Source: Ignavibacteriota bacterium
GTDB taxonomy: Bacteria > Bacteroidota > Ignavibacteria > Palsa-1295
Assembly (NCBI GenBank): GCA_003151825.1
Contig: PLYO01000013.1
Coordinates: 14,632 to 78,631, forward strand
Direction of reading: 5' to 3'
DNA: 64,000 nt
Under the pieces are notes generated by a model. It ran no database searches, was not told the DNA's origin, and saw nothing but the letters and a program-made list of their open reading frames with translations. This document shows positions 1 to 11,550 of the stretch, in pieces. Position 1 is the first letter of the stretch. Every line of letters begins with the position of its first letter. Position numbers and translations under genes: made by a program.

Positions 1-2276
<2,276 letters not shown>

Positions 2277-2282
2277 TTACTA

Positions 2283-2302
2283 GGGCAAGCTAAAGCATGC
2301 CC
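2283..2302. repeat. REP-like hairpin between gyrB and dnaN
   Basis: A GGGCA/TGCCC stem closes over the loop AGCTAAAGCA. The same ten-base loop occurs in the hairpin at 32601-32632. It could act as a terminator-like or REP element; there is no T-run to prove termination. Confidence 0.5.
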
Positions 2303-2308
2303 CACCGC

Positions 2309-3427
2309 TCAAATTCTCATGGGCATAACGACATAGCGGTATTGGTCCGCCACCCCGTCGCCCGCCGGCCGCATTTCGCCGGCACTCTTCTGATCCTTCA
2401 ATTCGAATGCCATATGGTCCTGAGGAATCACGCGAAGAAAATCGAGGAGGTACTGCGCATTAAAGCCAATCTCGAGGTCGGGACCCTGGTATTCACTAGT
2501 CACGCTCTCCTCGCTCTCGCCGGTTTCCGCCGAGGAAGAGAAGATGCGCACCTCGCCATTGGTGAACTGCACCCGAATAGAGCGAGACCGTTCGTCCGCA
2601 AACTGTGCCACGCGCTCAATCGCCGAGCGGATTTCATCTTTTTGCAGCTTCGCAACAAGCTGGTGGTCCTTGGGCAGAACGCGTTCGTAATCCGGGAAGT
2701 TGCCGGTAAGCTTGCGCGTTATCAGAAGCCGGTGACCCACCTGAAAGAACAAGTGATTATCGTCCCCGGCAAAAATGGCCTTGGCATCGGGGTCTGCCTC
2801 ATCGGCCAGCTTAACCAGCTCAACCAGCGCTTTCTTTGGAACCAGTGCCCGGAATTGCTTGTTCGTTTGACCGCTCTCGGCAGACGCCGCTTGCACGTAT
2901 GCCAGCCGGTGCCCATCGGTCGCAACCATTGTGAGACCTTCAGGGCGCAGAAATAGCAGAGCTCCGTTCAGTGTAAACCGCGACTCTTCCATCGAGATCG
3001 CGAATGACGTGCGTGCGATCATGGATGCCAGCAACTTTACAGGAATCTCCGCAATCTGCTCGGGCATCTGCGGCAACTCGGGAAAACTTTCACGGGACAT
3101 GCCTGCAATGCGTGTCTTGGAGCGCCCACATGTAATGCTGGCCCAATGGTTCTCCAGGAACTTCATGTTTACGTCGCCTTCCGGCAGCAGGCGCGCATAC
3201 TCCAGCAACTTTCGTGCGGGCACCGTACCGGCCCCTTCCTTCTTCACCCGCGCCGGACAAGAGCAGCGTATCCCCAGTTCAAGATCCGTTGCCGTCAAAA
3301 CTACACGGTCACCCTCAGCCTCCAGCAGCACGTTGGAGAGAATGGGAATGGTAGTCTTCTTCTCTACAACGCCCTGCGACAGGCTCAGTTCTCGTACCAG
3401 ATCGGACTTGCTAACGGTGAATTCCAT
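2309..3427 (-). CDS. dnaN: DNA polymerase III sliding clamp (beta subunit)
   Basis: Ring-forming processivity clamp that tethers DNA polymerase III to DNA. The 372-residue length is standard for the three-domain clamp. Recognisable landmarks are the N-terminal MEFTVSKSDLVRELS, the mid-protein VATDGHRLAYV and the C-terminal RYVVMPMRI, which forms part of the partner-binding pocket. The ATG at 3427 is the only sensible start. It lies between dnaA and gyrB, all on the minus strand; recF, often in this cluster, is absent. The N-terminal sequence is close to what I know from Bryobacter/Solibacter-type Acidobacteria. Confidence 0.97.
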   Translation of the reverse strand: MEFTVSKSDLVRELSLSQGVVEKKTTIPILSNVLLEAEGDRVVLTATDLELGIRCSCPARVKKEGAGTVPARKLLEYARLLPEGDVNMKFLENHWASITCGRSKTRIAGMSRESFPELPQMPEQIAEIPVKLLASMIARTSFAISMEESRFTLNGALLFLRPEGLTMVATDGHRLAYVQAASAESGQTNKQFRALVPKKALVELVKLADEADPDAKAIFAGDDNHLFFQVGHRLLITRKLTGNFPDYERVLPKDHQLVAKLQKDEIRSAIERVAQFADERSRSIRVQFTNGEVRIFSSSAETGESEESVTSEYQGPDLEIGFNAQYLLDFLRVIPQDHMAFELKDQKSAGEMRPAGDGVADQYRYVVMPMRI

Positions 3428-3643
3428 GGGGCCAGAACTCCTATTCTTCCCAGGCTATATAGATGAGTACTATAAAGAACCGTATTCATCGGGCCTGTGC
3501 AAGCTGTTGAAGACTACCTAAATTATACTAAAATCAGCTACTTTTCTCTACCGGAACTTGAGGAACGCTGGGTTGAAAAACCCGGAAAAAAAGACCGTGC
3601 GGCGGTTTTGCACATTTTTCCTCCCGCCAGTTTATGGGCTGCT

Positions 3644-3652
3644 GTGGAAAAA
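3644..3652 (-). promoter_or_regulatory. DnaA box downstream of dnaA
   Basis: TTTTCCACA on the minus strand, inside the 235-base dnaA-dnaN spacer (3428-3662). It matches the 9-mer found just upstream of dnaA. The rest of the spacer shows no gene; a GGGTT-GAAA-AACCC mini-hairpin lies near 3571. Confidence 0.4.
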
Positions 3653-3662
3653 GTAACGAAGT

Positions 3663-4982
3663 TCATTGTAATGAGTCCATTAGACTGTGGAGTAACCTGT
3701 TCAATTCCGGATCGATATGACGTTTCTGTTCAATCTTGTTTACGGAATGAATCACGGTAGTGTGATGCTTCCCTCCGAAGGCCCGGCCGATCTCCGGTAG
3801 CGAGGCATCCGTCAGCTCTTTGACCAGGTACATAGCCACTTGCCGCGGGTAGACCACCTTCTTGGTGTTGCTCTTTTCCTTGAGCTGCGACTGCTTCACC
3901 TGGAACCGTTCCGCAACCGCTTTCTGGATAGAATCAATCGTCACTTTACGGTCCTGCACATGAACCAGGTGCTTCAGTACCTGCTGCGCCATCTGAAAAT
4001 GAATCGGTGTACCGGTTAAGGAGGAGTATGCAATGAGCTTGATGAGCGCGCCTTCCAACTCACGTACATTGGATTTTGTTTTTGCAGCCATGAACGATCG
4101 CACATCATCCGGCAGCTTCACCCCCTCCGCCTCGGCTTTCTTGTCGAGGATGGCCATCTTGGTTTCGAGATCGGGCGGCTGGATATCGGCCAGCAATCCC
4201 CACTCGAAGCGGGATCGTAGCCGCTCCATCAGGCCTGAAATGTCCTTCGGTGTGGCGTCGCTGGAAATCACAATCTGCTTTTGGTGATCGTGCAACTCAT
4301 TGAAAGTGTGGAAGAACTCTTCTTGCGTGCGTTCCTTATTTCCCAGCAGTTGAATGTCGTCAACCAGCAGAACGTCCGCCTCGCGATAGCGCTGGTGGAA
4401 CTGCTGCATACGATCTGTCCGAATGCACGCAATCATTTCGTTCATGAAGCGCTCGCTGGACGTGTAGATGATCCGCATCGAGCCGAACTTGTCCATCAGT
4501 TCGCGGCCGATGGCGTGCATCAGATGGGTCTTCCCCATCCCCACGCCTCCGTAGATGAACAGTGGGTTGTAGCTGCGTGAGGGGTTGGTAGCCACCGACC
4601 GCGCGGCGGCATGCGCGAATTGGTTGCAGGCTCCCACTACGAAGGTATCGAAGGTGAATTTTGGATTCAGATTCAGGGTGGACTCCAACTCGCCGCCCTC
4701 CACGGCAGCCACAGCCTGGTTCTTGACACCATGTATCAGTTGAACTTCATAGCAGACATGCTCAACGGGCAGCCCGAGTTCCTGAATCCCACTTCGCACC
4801 AGGGCGGCGTACTCCTTCTCCAGCCAGATGCGAGTTTCGCCGTCGGGTACCGAAACGAAAAGAGTCGCTCCCTCCGTGCGAACGTACACGGCGCCCTTCA
4901 GCCAATTGTCGTAGCTCTCGGCGCTCACCTTCTGCTGCAAGTAATTACTAATTCGATCCCAAGAATTTATCAAATTTTGCAC
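3663..4982 (-). CDS. dnaA: Chromosomal replication initiator DnaA
   Basis: AAA+ ATPase that binds DnaA boxes and melts the origin. The N-terminal domain I includes SWDRISNYLQQKVSAESYDNW; the Walker A motif is GGVGMGKTH, Walker B is VLLVDDIQLLG, and the C-terminal box-binding helix is GGKHHTTVIHSV. The frame runs up to a TTG at 5018, but that start would read through two DnaA boxes (4997-5017). I therefore favour the GTG at 4982 or the TTG at 4973, which leave the boxes upstream for autoregulation. The gene leads the dnaA-dnaN-gyrB cluster. Like its two neighbours it looks acidobacterial, unlike the rest of the window. Confidence 0.95.
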   Translation of the reverse strand: MQNLINSWDRISNYLQQKVSAESYDNWLKGAVYVRTEGATLFVSVPDGETRIWLEKEYAALVRSGIQELGLPVEHVCYEVQLIHGVKNQAVAAVEGGELESTLNLNPKFTFDTFVVGACNQFAHAAARSVATNPSRSYNPLFIYGGVGMGKTHLMHAIGRELMDKFGSMRIIYTSSERFMNEMIACIRTDRMQQFHQRYREADVLLVDDIQLLGNKERTQEEFFHTFNELHDHQKQIVISSDATPKDISGLMERLRSRFEWGLLADIQPPDLETKMAILDKKAEAEGVKLPDDVRSFMAAKTKSNVRELEGALIKLIAYSSLTGTPIHFQMAQQVLKHLVHVQDRKVTIDSIQKAVAERFQVKQSQLKEKSNTKKVVYPRQVAMYLVKELTDASLPEIGRAFGGKHHTTVIHSVNKIEQKRHIDPELNRLLHSLMDSLQ

Positions 4983-4996
4983 ACCACAAACACACA

Positions 4997-5236
4997 ATTT
5001 CCACAACGTTTTCCACAATGGCGTGGGATTAGCCGGTGCTCAATTCAGAAGAATTGCCAGCGAGGCTCGCTCCAGCCGCGCCGGAGTCGCCAGTCCGCAC
5101 CTTTTGGTCAGCCGAAAAGTAGTCTACCACAGCGTCAAAGCTTTCTGACAAATTTATAAATGGCTTTATTTCAATAACTTTCCCGCAACGTTTGACAGTT
5201 CTAATGTTTCTGAAGGACAATGGAAGCTTCTGGCGG
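4997..5236. other. Putative replication origin region upstream of dnaA
   Basis: Contains TTTTCCACA (5009-5017) and a one-mismatch copy (4997-5005), then an AT-rich stretch at about 5130-5200. Position before dnaA and the paired boxes suggest an oriC or dnaA promoter. The base style changes somewhere here, so it is also the likely join between the origin cluster and the rest of the window. Confidence 0.4.
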
Positions 5237-5309
5237 GCGGGAGTAACTCAGTTGGTAGAGTGCGACCTTGCCAAGGTCGATGTCGCGGGTTCAAGTCCCG
5301 TCTCCCGCT
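5237..5309 (+). tRNA. tRNA-Gly (GCC)
   Basis: Full cloverleaf of 73 nt. Acceptor arms GCGGGAG/CTCCCGC pair perfectly, the anticodon stem is CGACC/GGTCG with loop TTGCCAA (anticodon GCC), and the T-arm has GGTTCAAGTCC. CCA is not encoded. Confidence 0.96.
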
Positions 5310-5406
5310 CTCTGGGGCAAAGATGAGATAGGAAAGATGAAAGATGAAACGTGTTGTCTGGTCTTTCATTGATCTTACTACATCGTTCCTAATTTGATTC
5401 CTTTTT

Positions 5407-6606
5407 ATGCCCACCCCTCAGGATTTAGCCGCCGAATTATCGCAGGAGCGTTTTGCGCTGACGTCGCTGCTGGAATTCGCGCGCACATTAACCCCCGACC
5501 TTGGGCCGCGCGGGATTATCCGTAGCGTGCTGAGAACGGTCATGGGCAAGTCGCTTATCAAGCAAGCGTTCGCGTATCTTGCCGATGGCAGCCAATACGA
5601 ATTAGTCGCGCGGGCGGGATTTGCTCCGCAGGAATTTCCAGAGGTTATCGAGCGTGAGGATTTCGACCGGCTGATCGCAAATAAATCGGATGCGTTCAAT
5701 GTCGTCCCGCTACTAACCGCCGATGGCGCGGATTATCTCGGATTGCTCGGGCTTGGCCCGTCTATCAATCCGCGCTTGAGCAGCGATTCGGAAGCAACCT
5801 ATCTTGCCTCCCTTGCGGCGCTGACTTCGATCGCGCTGACGAACGCGTGGCTCTTCGAGCGCGAGAAAGACCGCGAGCGGTTAGAATCGGAACTCCGGCT
5901 TGCGCGCGAAATTCAGGAATCGCTTTTGCCACAGCGTTTGCCAGAAATTCCCGGTGCGGAATTCGCGGCGCTCTCGCGTCCATCCGAATGGGTGGGCGGC
6001 GATTATTACGACGTGATCGAACTTGGGCGTGGCCGCGTGCTGCTTGCGATTGCGGATGTGGTCGGCAAAGGCGTGACCGCCGCGCTTACGATGTCGAACT
6101 TGCAGGCGGCGTTGCGGGCCTTAGTAACGATGCTACGAGAAGGACATTTGACACTCCTCGATGTCGTGAAAGAGTTGAACCGGCTGATGTGTGAGAGCAC
6201 GGCGGCGGAACGATTTATCACCGCCGCGTTTGCCCTTCTCGATGTAAGAAATCGCAGCATGGAGTCCGTGGTTTGCGGGCATCCCAATCCAATCCTGGCA
6301 TCATCGGGAAAAACAGGGATTCTCGTCGAAAGCACTGGGATTCCGCTTGGGATCGTCCCCGCCTTCCCTTATGAGTCACGAAGCAACCTTCTCGACGCAA
6401 ACAGCCTGCTCGTGCTTTACACCGATGGCCTCTCCGAAGCCGCCCAAGGGGGAACGCTATTCGGCGAGAAAGGAATGATGCGCCTTGTGCAGGAAATGGC
6501 AAGCGCCGATGGCAGCCTAAGCCGCATTCTCGAGGAATTCGTTGGCTCGGAAGGCATGTCCATTCAGGATGATGTCACGGTTTTAGCCGTTCGGATTCGG
6601 GAATAA
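5407..6606 (+). CDS. GAF plus SpoIIE/PP2C serine phosphatase (RsbU-like)
   Basis: Probable protein serine/threonine phosphatase of the RsbU/SpoIIE type, which usually controls an anti-anti-sigma factor. Residues about 20-150 look like a GAF sensor domain; a charged linker (REKDRERLESELRLAREIQ) is typical of the helix before the catalytic domain. The PP2C part has GGDYYDVIEL and ADVVGKGV, metal-binding regions, and LYTDGLSEA near the C-terminus. The 399-residue length is normal. No anti-sigma or STAS partner lies next to it, so the target is unknown. It sits alone between tRNA genes and begins with ATG at 5407. Confidence 0.88.
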   Translation: MPTPQDLAAELSQERFALTSLLEFARTLTPDLGPRGIIRSVLRTVMGKSLIKQAFAYLADGSQYELVARAGFAPQEFPEVIEREDFDRLIANKSDAFNVVPLLTADGADYLGLLGLGPSINPRLSSDSEATYLASLAALTSIALTNAWLFEREKDRERLESELRLAREIQESLLPQRLPEIPGAEFAALSRPSEWVGGDYYDVIELGRGRVLLAIADVVGKGVTAALTMSNLQAALRALVTMLREGHLTLLDVVKELNRLMCESTAAERFITAAFALLDVRNRSMESVVCGHPNPILASSGKTGILVESTGIPLGIVPAFPYESRSNLLDANSLLVLYTDGLSEAAQGGTLFGEKGMMRLVQEMASADGSLSRILEEFVGSEGMSIQDDVTVLAVRIRE

Positions 6607-6675
6607 TTGCGAACTTGTCACGGAATGACCCTGTTACCCCGCTTCGCGCCGGGCTAAAGCTGGAAAAAGCACATA

Positions 6676-6749
6676 GCGCCCGTAGCTCAGGTGGATAGAG
6701 CAACAGCCTTCTAAGCTGTGGGTCGCTGGTTCGAGTCCAGCCGGGCGCG
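6676..6749 (+). tRNA. tRNA-Arg (UCU)
   Basis: 74 nt. Acceptor GCGCCCG/CGGGCGC, anticodon stem ACAGC/GCTGT with loop CTTCTAA (anticodon TCT), T-arm GGTTCGAGTCC. CCA is not encoded. Confidence 0.96.
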
Positions 6750-6754
6750 CGAGT

Positions 6755-6911
<157 letters not shown>

Positions 6912-6916
6912 CCAAA

Positions 6917-6988
6917 TTAGTTAAGAGGTAAGAAGTAAGAGGTACAACGCTTTTCATCTCTTACTTCTTACCTCTTACTTCTTATCTA
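6917..6988. repeat. Intergenic hairpin of tandem short repeats
   Basis: Left arm repeats AAGAGGT/AAGAAGT, right arm repeats CTTACTTCTTACCT. It lies between tRNA-His and gltX, and its right end stops just before the gltX start. Confidence 0.7.
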
Positions 6989-6996
6989 AAAGACTT

Positions 6997-8430
6997 TTGG
7001 TTCGCGTACGTTTCGCACCTTCCCCCACCGGTTTCGTTCACGTCGGCTCGCTACGGACGGCGCTGTATAATTATCTTTTCGCGCGCCATCATGGCGGCGT
7101 GAACATTCTTCGCGTCGAAGATACCGACCGTACCCGCTACGTCGAAGGCGCCGTCGAAAACATGCTGCGCACCATGGAATGGGCCGGCATTACGTTCGAT
7201 GAAGGCCCGGTCACCGGCGGACCCGTTGGGCCGTATGTGCAATCCGAACGGAAAGAACTTTATTCGAAGTATGCTGCGGAGTTAGTTGCTGGTGGCCATG
7301 CATACCCGTGCTTTTGCTCGGCGGAACGATTAGATGTTGTCCGAAAAGCCCAGCAAGCTGCGGGGATTCCGCCGATGTACGACCGCCATTGCCGCAATCT
7401 TACAAAAGAAGAATCAGAATCCCGAATTGCTGCTGGCGAGTCCCATGTCATTCGAATGCGCGTGCCAATCGGAGAACTGATTCGCTTCCACGATATTATT
7501 CGCGGCGATATTGAATTCGATTCGAAGACCATCGACGATCAGGTTCTGATCAAATCCGACGGTTTTCCGCTCTATCATCTCGCCAATATCGTGGACGATC
7601 ACCTCATGCAGATCACCCACGTCATTCGCGGTGAAGAATGGCTTCCATCGACGCCGAAGCACGTCCTGCTCTATGCGGCATTCGGATGGGAACCGCCGAA
7701 ATTCGCACATCTTCCGCTGTTGCTCAATGCCGACCGCTCGAAGCTTTCGAAACGGCAGGGTGATGTTGCCGTCGAAGATTACCGCGACAAAGGATATTTA
7801 CCGGATGCGCTCATTAATTTCGTGGCGCTCTTGGGATGGAATCCGAGCGCGACGGAGGAAATCTTTACGATCGATCAGCTCATTCGCGATTTCGATCTCG
7901 AGCGCGTCAATAAAGGCGGCGCCGTCTTTGGCCGCGACAAGCTCGACTGGATGAACGCGGAATATATGCGCAAAAAATCTCCCGAAGAGCTGCTTATACT
8001 TGTCCGGCCGCTCGCCGAGAATAGAAAATATGTTGTGAGCGACGAATATCTTCTCTCCGTCATTCGCACGATGCAGGAGCGCGTCCGCACACTGCCGGAT
8101 TTTGTCGATTTTGCAAGCTATTTTTTCGTTCCTCCGACCGACTACGAAGAGAAGTACAAACAAAAGCATTGGAACGCCGAAGCGAAAACTCGTCTCGCGG
8201 AACTCCTTCCTCGCTTCGGAGCCGCTGAAAAATGGGATCACGATACGCTCGAAGCCATCGTCCGTACGTTCGCGGAAGAGAATAGCTTGAGCGCGGGCAA
8301 GATGATCCATCCGATTCGATTGGCCGTTACCGGCCGCGGCATGGGGCCGGGATTATTTGAATTGCTGGCGGTGATTGGGAAGGCGGAGTCGATTCGAAGA
8401 ATCGACCACGCGCTTCGAAACCTCGCCTGA
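6997..8430 (+). CDS. gltX: Glutamyl-tRNA synthetase
   Basis: Class I aminoacyl-tRNA synthetase that charges tRNA with glutamate in the cytoplasm. FAPSPTGFVHVGSLRTALYN holds the HIGH-type motif (HVGS), and SKLSKRQG is the KMSKS-type loop. The 477-residue length is normal. The start is TTG at 6997 (TTG GTT CGC GTA CGT), forced because the conserved N-terminal MVRVRFAPSPTG begins there. The zinc-binding region (CFCSAERL) is visible near residue 107. The end of the gene (MGPGLFELLAVIGK) has a second, diverged copy at about 11460, described separately. It follows three tRNA genes but has its own spacer. Confidence 0.97.
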   Translation: MVRVRFAPSPTGFVHVGSLRTALYNYLFARHHGGVNILRVEDTDRTRYVEGAVENMLRTMEWAGITFDEGPVTGGPVGPYVQSERKELYSKYAAELVAGGHAYPCFCSAERLDVVRKAQQAAGIPPMYDRHCRNLTKEESESRIAAGESHVIRMRVPIGELIRFHDIIRGDIEFDSKTIDDQVLIKSDGFPLYHLANIVDDHLMQITHVIRGEEWLPSTPKHVLLYAAFGWEPPKFAHLPLLLNADRSKLSKRQGDVAVEDYRDKGYLPDALINFVALLGWNPSATEEIFTIDQLIRDFDLERVNKGGAVFGRDKLDWMNAEYMRKKSPEELLILVRPLAENRKYVVSDEYLLSVIRTMQERVRTLPDFVDFASYFFVPPTDYEEKYKQKHWNAEAKTRLAELLPRFGAAEKWDHDTLEAIVRTFAEENSLSAGKMIHPIRLAVTGRGMGPGLFELLAVIGKAESIRRIDHALRNLA

Positions 8431-8555
8431 TTTTGCTTCCAGACATTAGCTGCTTCGCTCACTCCAGAATTCTCATTCACAGGTAAAAATTTTTCCCTTC
8501 GGAAAAAACGGGAATGAATCGTTGGATGCCGGACATTTGCATATTCCTTCATTCG

Positions 8556-10112
8556 ATGAAAACCTCTTTCTTCGTTTCCGTCATTGTGCTTCTTAGCTGC
8601 GGGCCTGCACCCGCGCAGGTCATCGATCTGTATTCCCGCATGACGGACCCTCGTGGCATTGCACGGTTGGCCATGCCGGACAGCACGCGAACGAAGTCTA
8701 TTAATTTCCACGGCGATGCCAAATGGGCGACCGATACAATCGACGGGATTCCCGACGTCGCCAAGGATACCGGCAGTGGGGTGATTACCCATATTTGGTC
8801 TGCGTGCGGCGATCCCGATTCGACGGTTACCCTGTGGTTATATCTCAACGATACGCTTGTCGTAAGTGGAAAGTACGGTGAGTTTTTCGCGACGCTACAT
8901 GGGCTGTTTCGGCCTCCGCTCGATACGTCCACGCACGGCGCGAATACCTGGGATGTGCAGATTCCGTACCACCACGGATTTCGATTGGCGATGGTAAGCA
9001 CACAGGGGAACGTATATTGGGCGTTCGAATGGCATTGGGTTCCTGAATCGATTCTTCCATGGGTATCTTTTCACACCCCGGTAATTCCACAACCGCAGAC
9101 TACAGCGGAGGCGGCATTTTTCAATACCGCTTCGCCGTGGCACGATACCGGCGCCGTTATCCTCTCTCGAACCGATACGATCCCGCCGCAATCGGCGCTG
9201 ACGCTTGCGGATATATCCGGGCCAGCCATGTTGGAGTGGCTGCATTTTACCGCGCAGTCCTACGATAGCACCATGCTCGACAGCACATGGCTGAATATCT
9301 ATTGGGATAAATCCCCGGTGCCCTCGGTGCATGTTCCACTGATGGATTTTTTTCTTTGTCCGGTTAATGTTAATGTCGTGCGGGCACTGCATCTCCATGC
9401 CGATCCGGATTCGGGATTTATTTCTTATTTCCCGATGCCGTTCGTCGTCCATGCCCGCGTGGAACTCGTTCGTACCGGTTCTACGCCGCTTGTCATCGGG
9501 TCATCCTTCCAATACCATGTGGAACCGGTCGATCGCAACCAGTATGGATATTTTCATGCCGATTTCAGCGAATCGAATCCGACGAAGTATCATGTGTGGC
9601 ATCCCGTCGTTCATACGGTTGGGCGTGGACGGTTCGTCGGATTCGGTTGGGGCGTTATGGGCCATCCGTTCCAGGTATTCTTAGAAGGGAACCCGCGCTT
9701 TCAGATCGATTCCGACGCCGATTATTTTATCGAATTTACCGGCGCCGAAGATTATTTCGACGCGGCCTGGTGGTTCAGCACCGGAATGTTCACGGCTCCT
9801 TTTGCCGGATTTACCGATTTTATCGACGCATTTTATCGCTTCCAATATATGGACTGCTACGAGTTTACGAGATCGCTTGATTTCGATATGCAGCCCGGAA
9901 ATGCAGAGGATGTATACGATCATTTTCGCACCGTCGGATATTATTATGAGCATTGGACCCCGTTCTGGGGCAGCCGCGATACCCTGTTGCCGGCGAAACG
10001 TGGACCCTCTCCGGAGCAGGCTACAGGGCAAATACTCCGCTCACGATTACGCTTGGCCCGCAGTCGCTTGGCGTTATCACCGATGATTCGGGCGATTTCA
10101 GCATTACTATAA
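8556..10112 (+). CDS. GH172/DUF2961-type secreted protein, N-terminal part (frameshifted)
   Basis: Secreted glycoside-hydrolase-172-like (DUF2961) protein. ATG at 8556 gives a clear signal peptide (MKTSFFVSVIVLLSCGPAPAQ); an ATG at 8514 in the same frame is less likely. DUF2961 hallmarks are TGSGVITHIWSAC, VPLMDFF, FLEGNPRFQID and FTGAEDYFDAAWWFSTG, the last being the usual GTEDYF region. After about residue 475 (YYYEHWTPFWG) this frame loses its sense and ends at 10112, while the next frame (from 9953) carries on the protein. The two were almost certainly one reading frame of about 910 residues. Members of this family act on arabinan/fructan-type sugars; the substrate here cannot be told. 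Confidence 0.8.
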   Translation: MKTSFFVSVIVLLSCGPAPAQVIDLYSRMTDPRGIARLAMPDSTRTKSINFHGDAKWATDTIDGIPDVAKDTGSGVITHIWSACGDPDSTVTLWLYLNDTLVVSGKYGEFFATLHGLFRPPLDTSTHGANTWDVQIPYHHGFRLAMVSTQGNVYWAFEWHWVPESILPWVSFHTPVIPQPQTTAEAAFFNTASPWHDTGAVILSRTDTIPPQSALTLADISGPAMLEWLHFTAQSYDSTMLDSTWLNIYWDKSPVPSVHVPLMDFFLCPVNVNVVRALHLHADPDSGFISYFPMPFVVHARVELVRTGSTPLVIGSSFQYHVEPVDRNQYGYFHADFSESNPTKYHVWHPVVHTVGRGRFVGFGWGVMGHPFQVFLEGNPRFQIDSDADYFIEFTGAEDYFDAAWWFSTGMFTAPFAGFTDFIDAFYRFQYMDCYEFTRSLDFDMQPGNAEDVYDHFRTVGYYYEHWTPFWGSRDTLLPAKRGPSPEQATGQILRSRLRLARSRLALSPMIRAISALL

Positions 10113-11287
10113 TCGTTCCCGCCTCATGGATTCCCGGCGTCGATTCGCTTTCGGTGGCTGGAGAAACCTCGCCGAAGAAATACGAGGTGCTGTCCTCCCC
10201 GGCCATTCGCCCGCTCGTCGATACGCTGCCGATAACGCTGCGTGCCGGCGATTCGCTCTGGGTAGCTGGAACCGGATTTCATTCTGGCGAAAACGTCAGC
10301 TTTTATTTCGACAGTATTCCACTCAACCAATCGGCCGTCGCCGATTCGAATAACAATTTTGTGATTATGCTTCGGGTTCCGTATGTGGCAAATCATACCT
10401 ATTATCTTGTGGCACGCGGTGCAATCTCCGGCAACGCCACGTCGCAGGATTTTATCATCGTCACACGCACGATCAATCTCGAGTTCGAGGACATGATGCC
10501 ACCCACGTATCAAACGCCGAGCGCGACATGCTATGCGCAGGATGTCAGTTATTTTTGGGAAGCAACCTGGAGCAAGCAAATGTACGTTTATTTCGAACCG
10601 GATACGGTGCTCACAGGCGCGGCGGTCGAGTTCCAATTTTCCATTGGACATTCCGATACGTTCGCCGTCGCGTTTCATGCGAGCATCAGCCCCGATCAGG
10701 GACGCTACGCCGTGTTACTCGATGGGGGTAGCATCGGCACCGTCGATGGACATGCCACTACCGGAGAATGGAACCCGAATCCGCTTCCTTCCGGCGCGCT
10801 GTCTCTGGGCATACACTATCTTTCGATAGGTTCTCACCGCATCCGTTTCATCTGTTTGGGCAAAGACGACAGCGCAACCAATTACGGGATTCAGCCGGAT
10901 AATATTGTGTTTACGCCCACCACCTATATGGCGCCAACGCCAGGAACGATACTGGATGGCGTTACGCCTCCGCCCGCACCCTATGCCCCGCAAAGCCGCA
11001 CCATACAACTGTTCCCCAATCCGAATTTCGATGGGAACGTAAACGTGCAGATCGCGCTTTCCGCGCAGGACGCTGCCTTCTTTGACGCTCGGGTAAGCGC
11101 TCGCGTATTCGATCCGCTTGGCCGGCAGATTGGCGCGAACCTCGAAGGCGCCTTTTCCGAGGGCGCATTTTCGGGAACCCTATCTCTTGCAAATGTTCTG
11201 GCCGGAGCGTACTTCGTTCAATTTCGAATCGTCTCGCTCAAGGGAGCGGTGCTGGATTTGCCTATTCAATCCATTAGTGTGGAGTAG
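9953..11287 (+). CDS. C-terminal part of the GH172-type protein with T9SS sorting domain
   Basis: Continues the gene at 8556 in another frame. The TTG at 9953 is only where the frame opens; sense starts near GETWTLSGAGYRANTPL (about 10000). It holds two immunoglobulin-like repeats (AGETWTLSGAGY..., AGDSLWVAGTGFHSGE) and a carbohydrate-binding-like domain around LEFEDMMPPTYQTPS. It ends in a T9SS type A sorting domain (IQLFPNPNFDG...VFDPLGRQIG...LAGAYFVQF). The frame change lies at about 9965-10000 and could be a real mutation or a one-base sequencing or assembly error; conserved sense on both sides favours a recent event or an error. The product would be exported through the inner membrane and then the type IX system. 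Confidence 0.75.
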   Translation: MDPVLGQPRYPVAGETWTLSGAGYRANTPLTITLGPQSLGVITDDSGDFSITIIVPASWIPGVDSLSVAGETSPKKYEVLSSPAIRPLVDTLPITLRAGDSLWVAGTGFHSGENVSFYFDSIPLNQSAVADSNNNFVIMLRVPYVANHTYYLVARGAISGNATSQDFIIVTRTINLEFEDMMPPTYQTPSATCYAQDVSYFWEATWSKQMYVYFEPDTVLTGAAVEFQFSIGHSDTFAVAFHASISPDQGRYAVLLDGGSIGTVDGHATTGEWNPNPLPSGALSLGIHYLSIGSHRIRFICLGKDDSATNYGIQPDNIVFTPTTYMAPTPGTILDGVTPPPAPYAPQSRTIQLFPNPNFDGNVNVQIALSAQDAAFFDARVSARVFDPLGRQIGANLEGAFSEGAFSGTLSLANVLAGAYFVQFRIVSLKGAVLDLPIQSISVE

Positions 11288-11291
11288 TAGA

Positions 11292-11336
11292 ACCTGGATT
11301 ACGCGGATTCCAGCGAATTACGCGGGCGATTTATGG
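11292..11336. repeat. Dispersed ATTACGCGGATT repeat after a stop codon
   Basis: CCTGGATTACGCGGATT and a second ATTACGCGGGCGATTT unit begin five bases after the stop of the GH172 gene. Related copies lie at 26645, 39534 and (inverted) 39718. Confidence 0.65.
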
Positions 11337-11447
11337 GCTGATTTTCTGAGAAGGTTTTTTCTTTGTGCCTGACCTTCCTCTTCGAGAAATCTCATACGAT
11401 CAAGAGTCTGCCCTGAGCTTGTTGAAGACTTCTGACATAATCCTATG

Positions 11448-11550
11448 AATCGTCCGCAGCATGGGCCCGGGATTGTTTGAATTGCTTGCGGTGATAGGGA
11501 AGGAAGAATCCATTCGAAGAATGGGTCATGCTATCCAAAGCCTGATTTAG
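11448..11550 (+). pseudogene. Relic of a second gltX 3' end
   Basis: From 11461 it reads MGPGLFELLAVIGKEESIRR then MGHAIQSLI and a stop, against MGPGLFELLAVIGKAESIRR and IDHALRNLA at the end of gltX (8341-8430). By eye about 67 of 90 bases match; differences in the first two thirds are mostly at third codon positions, as between two working genes. No further gltX sequence lies upstream. The remaining spacer (11551-11804) holds no gene I can recognise. Confidence 0.8.

Noticed and set aside
5019-5236. Firm call of oriC
   Set aside because: Only two DnaA boxes are clear, and the region may be a contig join; kept as putative.
5166-5414. 82-codon minus-strand frame
   Set aside because: It runs across tRNA-Gly; RRDLNPRHRPWQGRTLPTELL is the usual false translation of an antisense tRNA.
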